A stretch of 64,000 nucleotides of DNA. It comes from Symsagittifera roscoffensis (taxonomy: Eukaryota; Xenacoelomorpha; Acoela; Convolutidae). A program made the position numbers and the translations under genes. Below the pieces are notes generated by a model. It did not search any database. It was not told the DNA's origin and saw nothing but the letters and a program-made list of their open reading frames with translations. Position 1 is the first letter of the stretch, and every line of letters begins with the position of its first letter. The DNA is taken from NCBI RefSeq assembly GCF_963678635.1, contig NC_087071.1:25675821-25739820 (forward strand). The letters run 5' to 3'. Positions 29,698 to 39,628 of the stretch are shown in pieces.

Positions 29698-31053
29698 TTA
29701 AGGTTGTTTTTGAAATTCAACTTTCTTTAATATTTTAGATTGTGGGATGAATACTTTATAATTTTTACGTGGTTGATTTCTAAGTCGTGAAGACTCTCTA
29801 TGTTCTGATTTGTCGATTTGTTTTTGGGGTATTATTTGTTCTGTCATTTTTCTATTTTTTCGTTCTTTTTGAGATGTATTTTGATCGAGATTTTTTGTAT
29901 TGTTTTTTGTGGTGTTTGATTTTGTATTTTGATTTCCGAGGTGAATATCATTTTGTTCCTTTGTTATGTTGTCCGTATGTGGGTTATTTTGAATAACTTT
30001 TAAACCTGTAAAAGAATATAATTGAGTTAGTTCGCGGAGTGCGTATTCTTTTGGGTAATAAGGTAATAGGTTATTTCGGTGTTGAACGATTTCTTTTTTA
30101 TCTGAGTCGGTGATTTTATATGTGACATCAGTGGGTTTTGCAATTATTTGGTATGGTCCTTTACGAAGGGGTTGTAACTTTTTTGAAATTCCTTTTTGAG
30201 TATTAAAATTGGGTATTAAAACAAATGTTCCAATTTTTAAATCGGAGGCTGGTGTAAAGCGTGAATTTATTTGTTTATTAATATTTTGTTTTTGTAACAA
30301 CTTTTTTGTTACCTTTTGGTAAACTTCATTGTGTTTTTTATCTCTGTTTAAAATCCATTCGGTGTGTGTACCGGAGGCTAATTTAAGAATTTGTGGGTGA
30401 TGAAAATGATCTTCATCGTGTGTATGTAATGGTAGGTTATAACAAATTGAGTCTTTATTTGGTTGACAATAACCTTGTGCGTTTTTATGAGAGTTTGCTG
30501 TAAACATTATTGGTTTGCGTGGCTTTTGGTTAAAAACCATTTCATATGGTGACATTCCTAAAGTTGTCGTGATTTGTGAATTATATGCTAAGGGAAATAG
30601 TTTTACGTCTGCTGACCATTCGGTATATCTTGTATCATTTCCATTGATGATACATCTGAGATATTCTTGTAATGAACGGTTCATACCTTCGACTAAGCCG
30701 TTTGTCCAAGGTGCGTGAGATGTACGTGGTTTGTGTTTAATGTTATATAAATGACATAGTGTGATGATTTCATTATTTATGAATTCTGTACCGTTGTCTG
30801 TAACTAAAATTTCTGGTAGTCCGAATTTTGCTATCCAGTGTTCATAGAGTGTTGTGTAAGCGTAATAAGCGTTACAATGTGGTACTGGGTTAAGTGCTAC
30901 ATAATGTGTAAATGCGTCAACAATTACCATAATGTAGGAGTTTCCTTCGGATGAGGGTGAAATTGGTCCTTTGGTATCAAATGAGATACGATGATTAAAG
31001 TACAAACTTTGTCCTTTAAAATCTTGTTTTTGTGCTATTTGTTTTTGATTTGG
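29698..31053 (-). pseudogene. pol: Integrase core and C-terminal domain (separated by a stop)
   Basis: Continuation of pol. The DDE triad is visible: Asp in SFDTKGP, Asp in VTDNGTEF, and Glu in LVEGMNR exactly 35 residues later. The C-terminal module has the GPY/F signature (RKGPYQIIA), typical of Ty3/Metaviridae and gammaretroviral integrases, followed by a basic tail. The frame is continuous with the RT ORF apart from one in-frame TAA at 31054-31056, between zinc finger and core; the first ATG-like codon afterwards is only a TTG at 31005. Thus probably one polyprotein inactivated by a single nonsense change. Confidence 0.85.
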
Positions 31054-33834
31054 TTAAGGTTTATTTAGTTGACATACTATACAGTCATTGCATAGTATTT
31101 TTATCCAAATTGGTGCATTTGGGAAATAAAAGTTTTGTATAAAATTTGAATATGTTTTTTCTGATCCAGAGTGTCCTTTAATATTTTGTGTATGTGAAAT
31201 ATTAAAAGCTATAAGAATCATACTTAAAGGGAGACAGGGAGCTGTAGATTCATTTAGTTTGTATTCTAGAAGGTCTGTGTTTTCGTTAATTGTTGTATTG
31301 TTGAATTTTCGAAAATATCGGAGGAGTGTTTTGTTTCCTAGAATAGTTGAATCTGCTTTGATAGGTTTAGTTTTATATTTGTGCCATGATTTCAGTTGTC
31401 GAATTACTGGGTCAAGGTTTTGATATTGTTTCAGTGTTGAAATTGTAATTGTTTCTGTTGGGGGGAGAAAAATGTTTTCGATTTCTAATTTAGATAAGGG
31501 TATTGTGTCAAGTGGGTCATGGAGGTCAAAAACTTGATTTATTGTGTATTTTGAATCGTTTGTTTGTGGTCCTGATAAGTTTATTTTATCAGTCAGATTT
31601 TCTTTTTCAATTAGTGGAAAATGGTCTTTTTTAGGCGGGTGTTGTTTTATTCTTTTTTGTTGGGTGTTGTTTTTTATCCATTGTGAATATGGGATTGGTT
31701 TAAAAGTTGATGTTCCAAGTAGATCAACTTCATAGTGATTATTTTGACAATCTAAATAAAGTGGGAAATGTTGTAAATTATTTATTTGTGATTGTTCAAC
31801 GTCAGTTTTTACTGCATATTTGCATTCCAATCGGGGTGATGTTTCATTTTCTGCAAGGTAGAATTTTATGTTTTTGGGTATTTCAACTGTGGTTTTTCGT
31901 GTAAGTAATTCAGGTGGCGTATTTCGACTTAAGGTGTCTGGTAATGCAAGATTTTTTCCTGCGGTCCAAACTATATGTAAGTTTGGGAATTTCATTAAAA
32001 TGAGTTGAAATCTATAAACTCGGTGGTTTGGATTAGACTTTTGTGTAAAAAGAAAGATGATTGGTTTATGGTCTGTGAATAGAACTGTGGGATGTTTTGA
32101 TCCAAGTATCAGAAATTCATATTCTGTTAGTGTATATATTATGGCTGTACATTCTCTCATTAGAGTTGAGAGTCTTAGTTCTGCTTGAGTGAATAATCGA
32201 GAATTTGCTGATATGAGGTTCATTTTATTTGTACTAGTATGTGATTGTAATAATGCTGCGCCGATGCCAAAGTTCGAAGCATCGCACATTGCATAAAATG
32301 GTTGATTTGAATCTGGAATTGTGTTTGAAATTTGTTCAGTTAGGAGTTTTTTAATTTCTTCAAATCGTGCTTGATGTTCTATATTCCATTCAAAATTATT
32401 TTGTTGTCTAAGTATGTTATAGAATGGTCGTAGATATAATTGCATTTTATAAACATATTTGCTTAAAAAGTTTAACATTCCAAGGAATTCTTGGATTTTC
32501 TTTTTATTTGTTGGTGGTTGGAGTTTTTGAATAGCGTCTATACGTGATTTCAATGGAGTGATTGTTTTTCTTTCTATATTATGCCCTAAGAATTTAACTT
32601 TTGTCAAAAAGAAGTGTGATTTATCGGGGGCGGCCTTCAGATTTTCGTTCTGAAGTATTTGGTGATATTGTTCTAAAACATTGAACATTTCCTCTTTTGT
32701 TTGTGATTGCATAAAAACATCGTCTAAATAGGTGATTGCGTTTTTCTTGAGTATTAGTGGTCGAAAAATTTTGCTCATAAAAGCTGAAAATGCTGCTGGT
32801 CCTATGGATATTCCATAGAATAAGCGGTTGAATTCGTATTGTTGATTTCCAATAACAAATTGTGTTAAGCGTCGTGATTGTTCATCTAATGGCATTTGAT
32901 TATATGCACTATTTATATCGGCGGTGGTAAAGTATTTTCCGTTTATTTTTGTTAAAATAACTTGTATTGGTTCAATGGGCCAATTACACTTTGATTCATC
33001 TATGAGTGAGTTGAGGTATCTAGCATCGAGAACAATTTTTAATGATTCTCCTTTGGCTAGAATGATAACAGGGTTGATAAATGTGTTGCCTTTTGGTTGT
33101 TCCTCTTTGTTTACTGGTGATATAATGTTGTATTGTTCTAAAATGTCGAGTAATCTGTTCACTTTATCGTGTAAGTGAATTGGTACTTTACTTGCTCTTT
33201 GTTTTTTGAAAACTGCATCTGGTTTTAATGGGAGATGTAGTGATGAGCTGATTTTGCCAACATCAAATTTGGATGTTGCATAGACTGATGAATTTTTAAT
33301 TAGCTGTTTTGCTAGTTTTTCAAATTCGTCTTGTGTTATTTGTGAATGTTGGAAATTAAACATTGTTAAAAATTTCTGTTGATTCTCTGTGTAGTTACTT
33401 ATGTTGAATGTAGGTTTGAAATATGGGGTTTTTGTGAAATAATCCGTATTTCTGTTTTCGTTACTTATTATATTATTTATAGATAATTCTTCATTAAGGA
33501 TTGTGGATTGGCAAATATCTAGTAATTGGAGTATATTTTTTACACGATATGCTTTTTCGTGTATTGGTAATATTGTAGCGTTGGTTTCGCAATAACCTAA
33601 AAGTCCTAAAGGTAATGTTACTTGGTAAGGTGTATTGTTGTATACATGTAAGGAAATAATATCTGAATTCGAGTTTTTCAAATATTTTATTGATGAGATT
33701 GTGATTTTGAAAAACTTATGAATAGGTTTGAATTCAAAATCTGACATATAAAATTTTTGTTTGTTTTGTTTTTTATCATATTGGTGAACTTGTTTGATTG
33801 AAAAATTATAGATGTTTCCTGATAGTGGTTTCAA
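31054..33834 (-). CDS. pol: Pol: reverse transcriptase, RNase H, integrase zinc finger
   Basis: RT spans about residues 200-450: substrate-binding LDARYLNSL, TTADINSAYNQ, and catalytic YLDD at about 370. RNase H begins AMCDASNFGIGAAL (about 516) and includes FTDHKP. The C-terminus has the integrase H-H-C-C finger (HTQNIKGHSG...LCNDCIVCQLNKP). The frame is open further upstream, to about 33967, and overlaps the Gag-protease end by about 26 nt in the +1 frame, so Pol is likely made by +1 frameshifting as in Ty3. It ends at an in-frame TAA before the integrase core. Confidence 0.9.
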   Translation of the reverse strand: MKPLSGNIYNFSIKQVHQYDKKQNKQKFYMSDFEFKPIHKFFKITISSIKYLKNSNSDIISLHVYNNTPYQVTLPLGLLGYCETNATILPIHEKAYRVKNILQLLDICQSTILNEELSINNIISNENRNTDYFTKTPYFKPTFNISNYTENQQKFLTMFNFQHSQITQDEFEKLAKQLIKNSSVYATSKFDVGKISSSLHLPLKPDAVFKKQRASKVPIHLHDKVNRLLDILEQYNIISPVNKEEQPKGNTFINPVIILAKGESLKIVLDARYLNSLIDESKCNWPIEPIQVILTKINGKYFTTADINSAYNQMPLDEQSRRLTQFVIGNQQYEFNRLFYGISIGPAAFSAFMSKIFRPLILKKNAITYLDDVFMQSQTKEEMFNVLEQYHQILQNENLKAAPDKSHFFLTKVKFLGHNIERKTITPLKSRIDAIQKLQPPTNKKKIQEFLGMLNFLSKYVYKMQLYLRPFYNILRQQNNFEWNIEHQARFEEIKKLLTEQISNTIPDSNQPFYAMCDASNFGIGAALLQSHTSTNKMNLISANSRLFTQAELRLSTLMRECTAIIYTLTEYEFLILGSKHPTVLFTDHKPIIFLFTQKSNPNHRVYRFQLILMKFPNLHIVWTAGKNLALPDTLSRNTPPELLTRKTTVEIPKNIKFYLAENETSPRLECKYAVKTDVEQSQINNLQHFPLYLDCQNNHYEVDLLGTSTFKPIPYSQWIKNNTQQKRIKQHPPKKDHFPLIEKENLTDKINLSGPQTNDSKYTINQVFDLHDPLDTIPLSKLEIENIFLPPTETITISTLKQYQNLDPVIRQLKSWHKYKTKPIKADSTILGNKTLLRYFRKFNNTTINENTDLLEYKLNESTAPCLPLSMILIAFNISHTQNIKGHSGSEKTYSNFIQNFYFPNAPIWIKILCNDCIVCQLNKP

Positions 33835-33940
33835 GTGTTTTCTTTGTTGGTTATATATTGGGTAAAATTTTGAAAAAAATGGTGGTTGTTTATTTAATCT
33901 TTGAAAAAATGTTAGGGATGTGTCTTTTGTTTTTGTATAT

Positions 33941-36328
33941 TTATCTTTGATTAATATTTTTACTATTCAAGATGTTGATTGTTGGTATATATTTAGAGAT
34001 AAATGGTATTCCAATGATATTATGTTCAATATCAGTGATATGGAATATTTGTTTAAATGGTTTGGTTAAAATTTTGTTTTGCTCCATTGTTCTTGTGGGG
34101 AGAAGAAATAATTGAATTTTTCCGTAGTTTATTAATGTTGATCCTTGTGCTGTTGCTAGTTTGCTGGAGGTTTCAAGAGGTGTTAGCTTTGGGTGTAAGG
34201 TTTTTATTTCATTCCATGTGGGAATGTTTATTATATTTGATTCTGCTCCTGAATCAATTAAAAAATCAATTTCAAGATCTGGTGGTTGAAATTCTTTGCT
34301 TTTTGGACTTTCCAAAAGAAATGGTATTGTCCAAATTTTTTCTTTGGGTTGTTCTTTTTGTATGTTTTGATAGATGTGATTTGTATTCAAGCATTTTGTT
34401 TTTTCTTTCTCATTGGGTTGGTTTGTAGTGTTAATTTCATTTGTTTTTTGTGTCGTCGGTGTGGAATGGACGGGTTCAATATAATAATTGTGAAGGAGTT
34501 CTGATTGATTCTCATATATGTGTGATGAAAAAGATTCTTCATATATAACAGGTTCATAGTCATTTTCGACTTTTATCATGTTGATGGAGAGAGTGTTTTC
34601 TGCATCGCTTTCTGAATCTGATGATCCACAGTTTATTTGGTTGAGTTGTAACGTATCAGTTACTGTGTCATCAATACCTGGAGGGTCTGATGTTGTTTCT
34701 GGATTAGATTGTACTTGATTAATATGTCTTTGATGTTTAGGTGTACTACTTCTGTGGCGATTATTAGAATTATTATAGTTATTATGATTCCGGTGTGGTG
34801 ATTGGGAATAATTTCTATAACGATTATTATAACTTGAGTGTCGATTTTGTGAATTATTTCGCGATCTGTTTTGGTAATTATTGTTTGGTCTGTTATAGTT
34901 CGATCTATTATATGAGTTATTCCTTGATTGATTGTTCGGGTAATTCTGGTTTCGGTTGTTTGAATAACTTCTATTCCGATTATTTGAGTAGTTTCTATTC
35001 CTATTGTATGATGAATTTCGTGATTGATTGTTTGGATAATAATTATTTCTTGATTGGGAATTAGATCTAGAAACAAATCGTTGTGTATTTGAATGTGATC
35101 TGGAGTAGTTATTTCGACTATTTGGTCTATTGTAGTGATTTTGTGATGAATTATGCGTGTTTCTTCGTTCTGGTGATCTTCCTCTATAACTTGAGTTATA
35201 TGGTGATTGATTTCTTGTATAATTTGTATTGTTCGGGAGTGGTTTTCCTGAACTGTTGTTGCTGTAGACTGTTTTGTTCGGTAGATTTTGATCTTTTTTC
35301 ATGTATTGATAGAATGATTTATTTGGTTCTTTATATTTTTGAGGTTTATTTTGATTGTCTTGCTGTTTTTGTCTACATTCAGAAATACTATGTCCGTATC
35401 GTCGGCAATAATTACACCATTTTTTGAAAGATGGTTTGCCTTTAAAGTTTGGGTGTTTTTCGTAAATATTGAGTATTTCAGTGATTTTTTCAACGAGATC
35501 TGTATCTGATTCCTGTATATTGTTTATATTTGTGGAAGCTGTTTCAATTCTGTTAACGTATTGTAATTTCAGATTTTCCGTTTCTTCGAGTTTCATTGTG
35601 ATTTCTGCTTGTTCTAGTTTGTCTACTAGTTTTCGAAAATCTAAATCGGGTTCTCGAATTGACGAAGGATGGGATGCTCTCTTTTTTATTGCTATTTTCC
35701 TTAATTGTGGTGTTAAGGTCATCATTAAGATTTCTGTCATCTTTGTGTTTTTATAGTCATGTGTATTTAATGAATATGCTTTTCGAACTAGTGTTTCGAT
35801 TCGTACTGCTAATTGCTTGATGGTTTCGTTTGGTAATCTGCGAATTTCATTACATAAAACTCTTTGTTGTTGTTTGTTTCTTTCGGAGTCAAACATTTTT
35901 GAAAATTCTTGTGTAAATCTTTTCCAATTTGATTTTATTTCTATAGGCAATACTGAAAACCATTTTTGGGCTGCGCCATCTAGAGTTGTTTGTAATAACG
36001 CTGTGCGTCGATGTATCCAGTTTTGATGTAGTGGCGTATTAATTGGTTCAGGTCCTATATTTAAAATCAAATTTGCTGTGACTGCATTTAAATAGTCTTC
36101 TACAGAATTTTCAGGGTCTGTTCCTGTGAATACCATTAAAGGTTTATTTGATGTTATTGATGATCCACCCATAAGGTATGGATTCACCGTCATTTGTAAT
36201 GATTCTGCTGCATTTGGCATTTGAGAAAAATTTGAAAGTTGATTTCTTGTTATTTCGTGTTGTTGAAGATAATATGGGAGTGGTATTTCATTTTGCATTT
36301 GTGCTGATTGGTACGAGTTTGCAATCAT
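33941..36328 (-). CDS. gag: Gag-protease polyprotein, 795 aa
   Basis: The N-terminal half resembles a retrotransposon capsid (FTGTDPENSVEDYL, then AAQKWFSVLP and NWKRFTQEFSKMF). A CCHC zinc knuckle C-x2-C-x4-H-x4-C lies at about residues 304-318 (CNYCRRYGHSISEC). A 200-residue Asn/Arg/Ser/Tyr-rich low-complexity linker follows. A retropepsin domain contains the active site LIDSGAES at about 693 and a later IIGIPFI. The frame is open upstream of the ATG and overlaps the end of the 511-aa ORF in the -1 frame. Intact. Confidence 0.9.
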   Translation of the reverse strand: MIANSYQSAQMQNEIPLPYYLQQHEITRNQLSNFSQMPNAAESLQMTVNPYLMGGSSITSNKPLMVFTGTDPENSVEDYLNAVTANLILNIGPEPINTPLHQNWIHRRTALLQTTLDGAAQKWFSVLPIEIKSNWKRFTQEFSKMFDSERNKQQQRVLCNEIRRLPNETIKQLAVRIETLVRKAYSLNTHDYKNTKMTEILMMTLTPQLRKIAIKKRASHPSSIREPDLDFRKLVDKLEQAEITMKLEETENLKLQYVNRIETASTNINNIQESDTDLVEKITEILNIYEKHPNFKGKPSFKKWCNYCRRYGHSISECRQKQQDNQNKPQKYKEPNKSFYQYMKKDQNLPNKTVYSNNSSGKPLPNNTNYTRNQSPYNSSYRGRSPERRNTHNSSQNHYNRPNSRNNYSRSHSNTQRFVSRSNSQSRNNYYPNNQSRNSSYNRNRNYSNNRNRSYSNNRNQNYPNNQSRNNSYNRSNYNRPNNNYQNRSRNNSQNRHSSYNNRYRNYSQSPHRNHNNYNNSNNRHRSSTPKHQRHINQVQSNPETTSDPPGIDDTVTDTLQLNQINCGSSDSESDAENTLSINMIKVENDYEPVIYEESFSSHIYENQSELLHNYYIEPVHSTPTTQKTNEINTTNQPNEKEKTKCLNTNHIYQNIQKEQPKEKIWTIPFLLESPKSKEFQPPDLEIDFLIDSGAESNIINIPTWNEIKTLHPKLTPLETSSKLATAQGSTLINYGKIQLFLLPTRTMEQNKILTKPFKQIFHITDIEHNIIGIPFISKYIPTINILNSKNINQR

Positions 36329-36405
36329 TGGGTTTTGTTGCTGAATTGGTTGAAAAGATTTATTAATTGGGTTTTGTTGTTGAATTGGTTGTTGAATTTG
36401 TGTAT

Positions 36406-37941
36406 CTATTGGTTGTGGAGAAAAAATCTATGATATGTATGTGGTTTCTGTATTCCTTGTCCACGATATTCTTGATTATAGGGTGTAAATATATCTGGTT
36501 GTAAGAAATCATCATCTGAGGATAAGTAATCCATTTGATAAGATGTTTGTTTTTTATTTTTATTTTGTCGAAAAAATGGATAGTTTTCACTACGATCCTG
36601 TGGAGGATGTAAATTTGTTTGGAAATTTACTGAATTAGGTGGTGCCATTGGGTTATCCCAGTTTCGAGATCTTGTATAATTACTAAAATTTTTTCGTGGT
36701 TGATAATTTGTTTTTGATGGATGTGTGTAATTATAATTATGGTCTGCAAAGTTGTTTCTAGTGAACGTTTTGCGTGTTTTTGGCGGTATTGTCATGGGTC
36801 TGTATGTTTGGTAATCCATGTGTGAATATTTTGGAGCAACCGAAGGTTTAACGGTTGATTGTAATGTTACCTGTGTTTGTGAAGAATTTGTATTTCTTGG
36901 TGTTGTTAAGTTTGGACGTATTGGTGAAATACTTTGTTGTGTAGTTGTTGTGTGTACGATTTCTTCATTTATGAAGTGTGATGGTGTCTGGATATCTTGT
37001 TGAGTAAGATTCCTAGTTCCATTGAGGTTTTCATTGTGTATGACTGTAGAGTTTAAACTATTATTTTGCATATCGGGTAAAAATGTATTATAGTTTAATG
37101 GTGTTGCATCAATGGTTAATGGTATTACTCGTACATAATCTCTTACATAAGATATCGTACTTATTGCTTGACTTGAGATTGATTGTGGGAAGTTTATGAA
37201 TGCGGGATGAGACCATTCGGGGTCCCAAACATAGTCTGATTGTTCTGTGATGGCAGTATCATCGTTTGAGTTTTGGGGTCTAAAATTTTTTCTTGCTTGT
37301 GAAATTAAATCAATATTATGTGTGAAATAATCTATTATGAACCATGCCAAGATTTTTTGTAAGTCGTGTTTTGTATGTTGTGAAACTTCATCTTTCGTGA
37401 AATTTTCTTTAATTATATTTAGAAAACTAGAGAGTAGTGTGATTTCATGTCGTACTCTTATATGTTTAGATGTTTCTGTCGGTGAGACATTTGGTATCTG
37501 GATTTCGTTTTCTAATATCGAGATATAACTATATATTATCGCAAAAACTTCATTGGTGAATATGGAGTTTGCTCTTTGTGAGTTATGATATTGGATGCTT
37601 TTTATATATTCTGAGAATACTTTTGAGAATTCTAAATCAAGGTCGTCTGTTTGAATTATATATTTACTGTGATTCTGATTTGGTGAGCTGAATTCTATGG
37701 AGTAGATTCCGTATTGTTGTGTTAGGTTACATATATCTTTTAGATAGTGATCGATAATTTGTCTTTTGATTTTTACATCTGGGAACTCTGTTTTACATGG
37801 ACTGATTCCGGTTTCAAACAAATTTAAGAGTAAATTTTTGCAGAATATATGCTGTCCTCTATCAGTGGTTGCATCTACGATAAAGGGGAAAATATCATCA
37901 TCATCTGGACTTTCTTCACCTGGGGTGTGCGTTGAGCTCAT
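36406..37941 (-). CDS. Large ORF before Gag, 511 aa, unknown
   Basis: Not recognised. The first 250 residues look ordered (helix-rich, for example FSKVFSEYIKSIQYHNSQRA); the rest is Thr/Asn/Gln/Pro-rich and ends in a short acidic/aromatic tail. The ATG lies inside the end of the 155-aa ORF (26-nt overlap). The stop overlaps, by about 20 nt, the -1 frame that leads into Gag-protease, next to a run of six T residues (AGATTTTTTCTCC), a possible slip site. It could be an extra structural or matrix-like protein. Confidence 0.7.
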   Translation of the reverse strand: MSSTHTPGEESPDDDDIFPFIVDATTDRGQHIFCKNLLLNLFETGISPCKTEFPDVKIKRQIIDHYLKDICNLTQQYGIYSIEFSSPNQNHSKYIIQTDDLDLEFSKVFSEYIKSIQYHNSQRANSIFTNEVFAIIYSYISILENEIQIPNVSPTETSKHIRVRHEITLLSSFLNIIKENFTKDEVSQHTKHDLQKILAWFIIDYFTHNIDLISQARKNFRPQNSNDDTAITEQSDYVWDPEWSHPAFINFPQSISSQAISTISYVRDYVRVIPLTIDATPLNYNTFLPDMQNNSLNSTVIHNENLNGTRNLTQQDIQTPSHFINEEIVHTTTTQQSISPIRPNLTTPRNTNSSQTQVTLQSTVKPSVAPKYSHMDYQTYRPMTIPPKTRKTFTRNNFADHNYNYTHPSKTNYQPRKNFSNYTRSRNWDNPMAPPNSVNFQTNLHPPQDRSENYPFFRQNKNKKQTSYQMDYLSSDDDFLQPDIFTPYNQEYRGQGIQKPHTYHRFFLHNQ

Positions 37942-38383
37942 TTTTTCGTTCGATGACTGTTAATATGTAATTATCAATGTGTCTAATTGGTTGATTCCAA
38001 TTGTATAAATGTACTGGTTTGTGTTTATACTGCTTTTTTATTCTTCTTTTTCCTCTTTTTGATGAATTTGAAGTTGTTTCTGAGTCAGAGAAATATAATT
38101 GATCGTGAATTGGGCAATTTTTATCTATTGATTCTTTTAGTTTATAAAGTTCTTCTAAACTGTTGGTTTCTGATTCTGAAAATGCGTTTCGATTTTTTGA
38201 AAATCTTTTTCGTGTTATTTGTCTTTGTTTAGTTATTATTTTTCTCTTTAATGTTTGTCGTTTTGTTCTAATGTATCCAACTGTTTGTGTATGAGGTGTG
38301 ATTACAAGGTCGTATTTTTTGTTATTTATTTCACAATTGTGTAAAACGATTGTTTGTTTATTTCCTAGGTTTTTAAATGACAT
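37916..38383 (-). CDS. Basic small ORF, 155 aa, conserved in second copy
   Basis: Starts MSFKNLGNKQTIVLHNCEI. Contains Lys/Arg-rich stretches (TRKRFSKNRNAF, SSKRGKRRIKK) and an acidic/Ser patch, so nucleic-acid binding or nuclear localisation is plausible. The second element copy at 63592-64000 encodes the same protein with only scattered substitutions and no frame break, supporting that it is translated. Overlaps the 511-aa ORF start by 26 nt in another frame. Confidence 0.75.
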   Translation of the reverse strand: MSFKNLGNKQTIVLHNCEINNKKYDLVITPHTQTVGYIRTKRQTLKRKIITKQRQITRKRFSKNRNAFSESETNSLEELYKLKESIDKNCPIHDQLYFSDSETTSNSSKRGKRRIKKQYKHKPVHLYNWNQPIRHIDNYILTVIERKNELNAHPR

Positions 38384-39307
38384 AAGGTTTAGGATGATGG
38401 ATGCAAAAGGTTGTTAAATGATTTCTATTTGCTTAAACTGTTAGTCCTTACGATTTTTTTGTTAGCCTAACCTGGGTCTATTTGTTCAGGGTTGGGGAGA
38501 AAAGTATATCGATTCCGAAGAATGATTTTATACTTTCTCGTGGCTAGTATAAGCTAAGGTGTTAACTTACTTAATCTTACTTAAGGGTAGTGATTGTGTT
38601 CAGGGTTGGAGAATAGTAAATCGATCCACAGGGTTCAGGTATAATTAGAACGCGAGTAGTTTGTTAGATACTATTTTAAACTTACTAAGTCTAAGATTTA
38701 TCCTGGGTCTGGTAAGAGGGGGGATCAAGTGAAGGATGAATAACCGAAGTTCTTCACTGTTTATCCTAATTTGAATGATTAGTTTTGTTCAAAAATTTCT
38801 ATTAGTCCTGGGTTTTTAGAAAGGGTTGGATAGTGAATCGACGTTTGAGGTCGTTAGACACTCGTTTAGGTGGGGGAGAACAAAGTTGTTCTTTTTGATC
38901 CAAGGATAGGCCTTGATGATCAAGTTTTAAATTTAATTAAATAGAAAATGATTTAAGATCCAAGGATAAGCCTTGATGATCTGATTTTAAAATTAAGTGA
39001 ATTTAAGTTTAAAATGTTTTAAATTTGTGTAAAGAATAGGTTTAGTATTTTTATGATATTAGTGAGCTTATGATTGCTGTTATGTTTAGGCGATGAAGCT
39101 GGAACAACCGGATGATTTATAATTACTAATCATTTATTGTCATGCTACTAATTTTTATTTTGATTTTTCAATAAATATTTTTCAAACATGTTTTGTATAT
39201 TACTGCAGAATTTTGGAAAACGATCTGAGATCTTTTTATCAATCGTTATTGTATATTAATAATTTTGTTTAGCGCCTGAAATGATCATGAAGATTGACTT
39301 CAAGATT
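38384..39307 (-). other. Structured untranslated leader of retroelement
   Basis: About 920 bp between the 77-aa and 155-aa ORFs. Holds a 60-bp-spaced hairpin repeat (38897-38921 and 38957-38981: GATCCAAGGATA-G/A-GCCTTGATGATC) and three copies of a degenerate TCGATNTACTNTTCTCC-AACCCTGAA motif (minus strand, near 38500, 38617 and 38830). Both features recur in the second copy. Likely RNA packaging, dimerisation or translation-control signals. Confidence 0.55.
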
Positions 39308-39541
39308 TTATGTTTGCAAATGAAAATCTAAATTCATTGCTAGTAGTATTCTAAATACAAAAGTTTGTTCTGGCTTTTGCCGAACTATCATATAACTATA
39401 TGGTAAGTTTCTGCTTTGTCGTATGTCGTCTCTGGTTCGAGGTCTTCTTCCAATTCCGGGTAGTTCTGTTATCGTTCGGAATATTGGCTCTGATCTATTG
39501 AGTCGTAGAGACATTTCGATTAAATTATTGTCGTATAACAT
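39308..39541 (-). CDS. 77-aa ORF directly after primer binding site
   Basis: Small basic protein beginning MLYDNNLIEMSLRLNRSEPI, with an Arg-rich middle (RRPRTRDDIRQSR). The equivalent ORF in the second copy (62430-62663) has the same length. By hand I count about nine synonymous changes against five altered codons, a pattern suggesting selection on the protein. It precedes all other genes and has the first good ATG after the LTR, so it could also supply a spliced leader peptide for downstream genes. No known domain. Confidence 0.7.
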   Translation of the reverse strand: MLYDNNLIEMSLRLNRSEPIFRTITELPGIGRRPRTRDDIRQSRNLPYSYMIVRQKPEQTFVFRILLAMNLDFHLQT

Positions 39542-39616
39542 TTTGTAAATGTTTTGTCTAAATTCTAATCTATTATTGGTTAATGCTAAGCTATTAAGGT
39601 CTTGTTCGAGACTTAT

Positions 39617-39626
39617 GGTCGCACCA
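39617..39626 (-). promoter_or_regulatory. Candidate tRNA primer binding site
   Basis: TGGTGCGACC on the minus strand begins two bases after the 5' LTR end (…AACTCA-TC-TGG). TGG complements a tRNA CCA tail. The same sequence follows the LTR in the second copy (62345-62354). The tRNA was not identified. Confidence 0.7.
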
Positions 39627-39628
39627 GA

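Noticed and set aside
34057-35427. Plus-strand ORFs of 114-123 codons opposite Gag
   Set aside because: Mirror frames of the Asn/Arg/Ser-rich Gag linker and protease region; low complexity and no motif.
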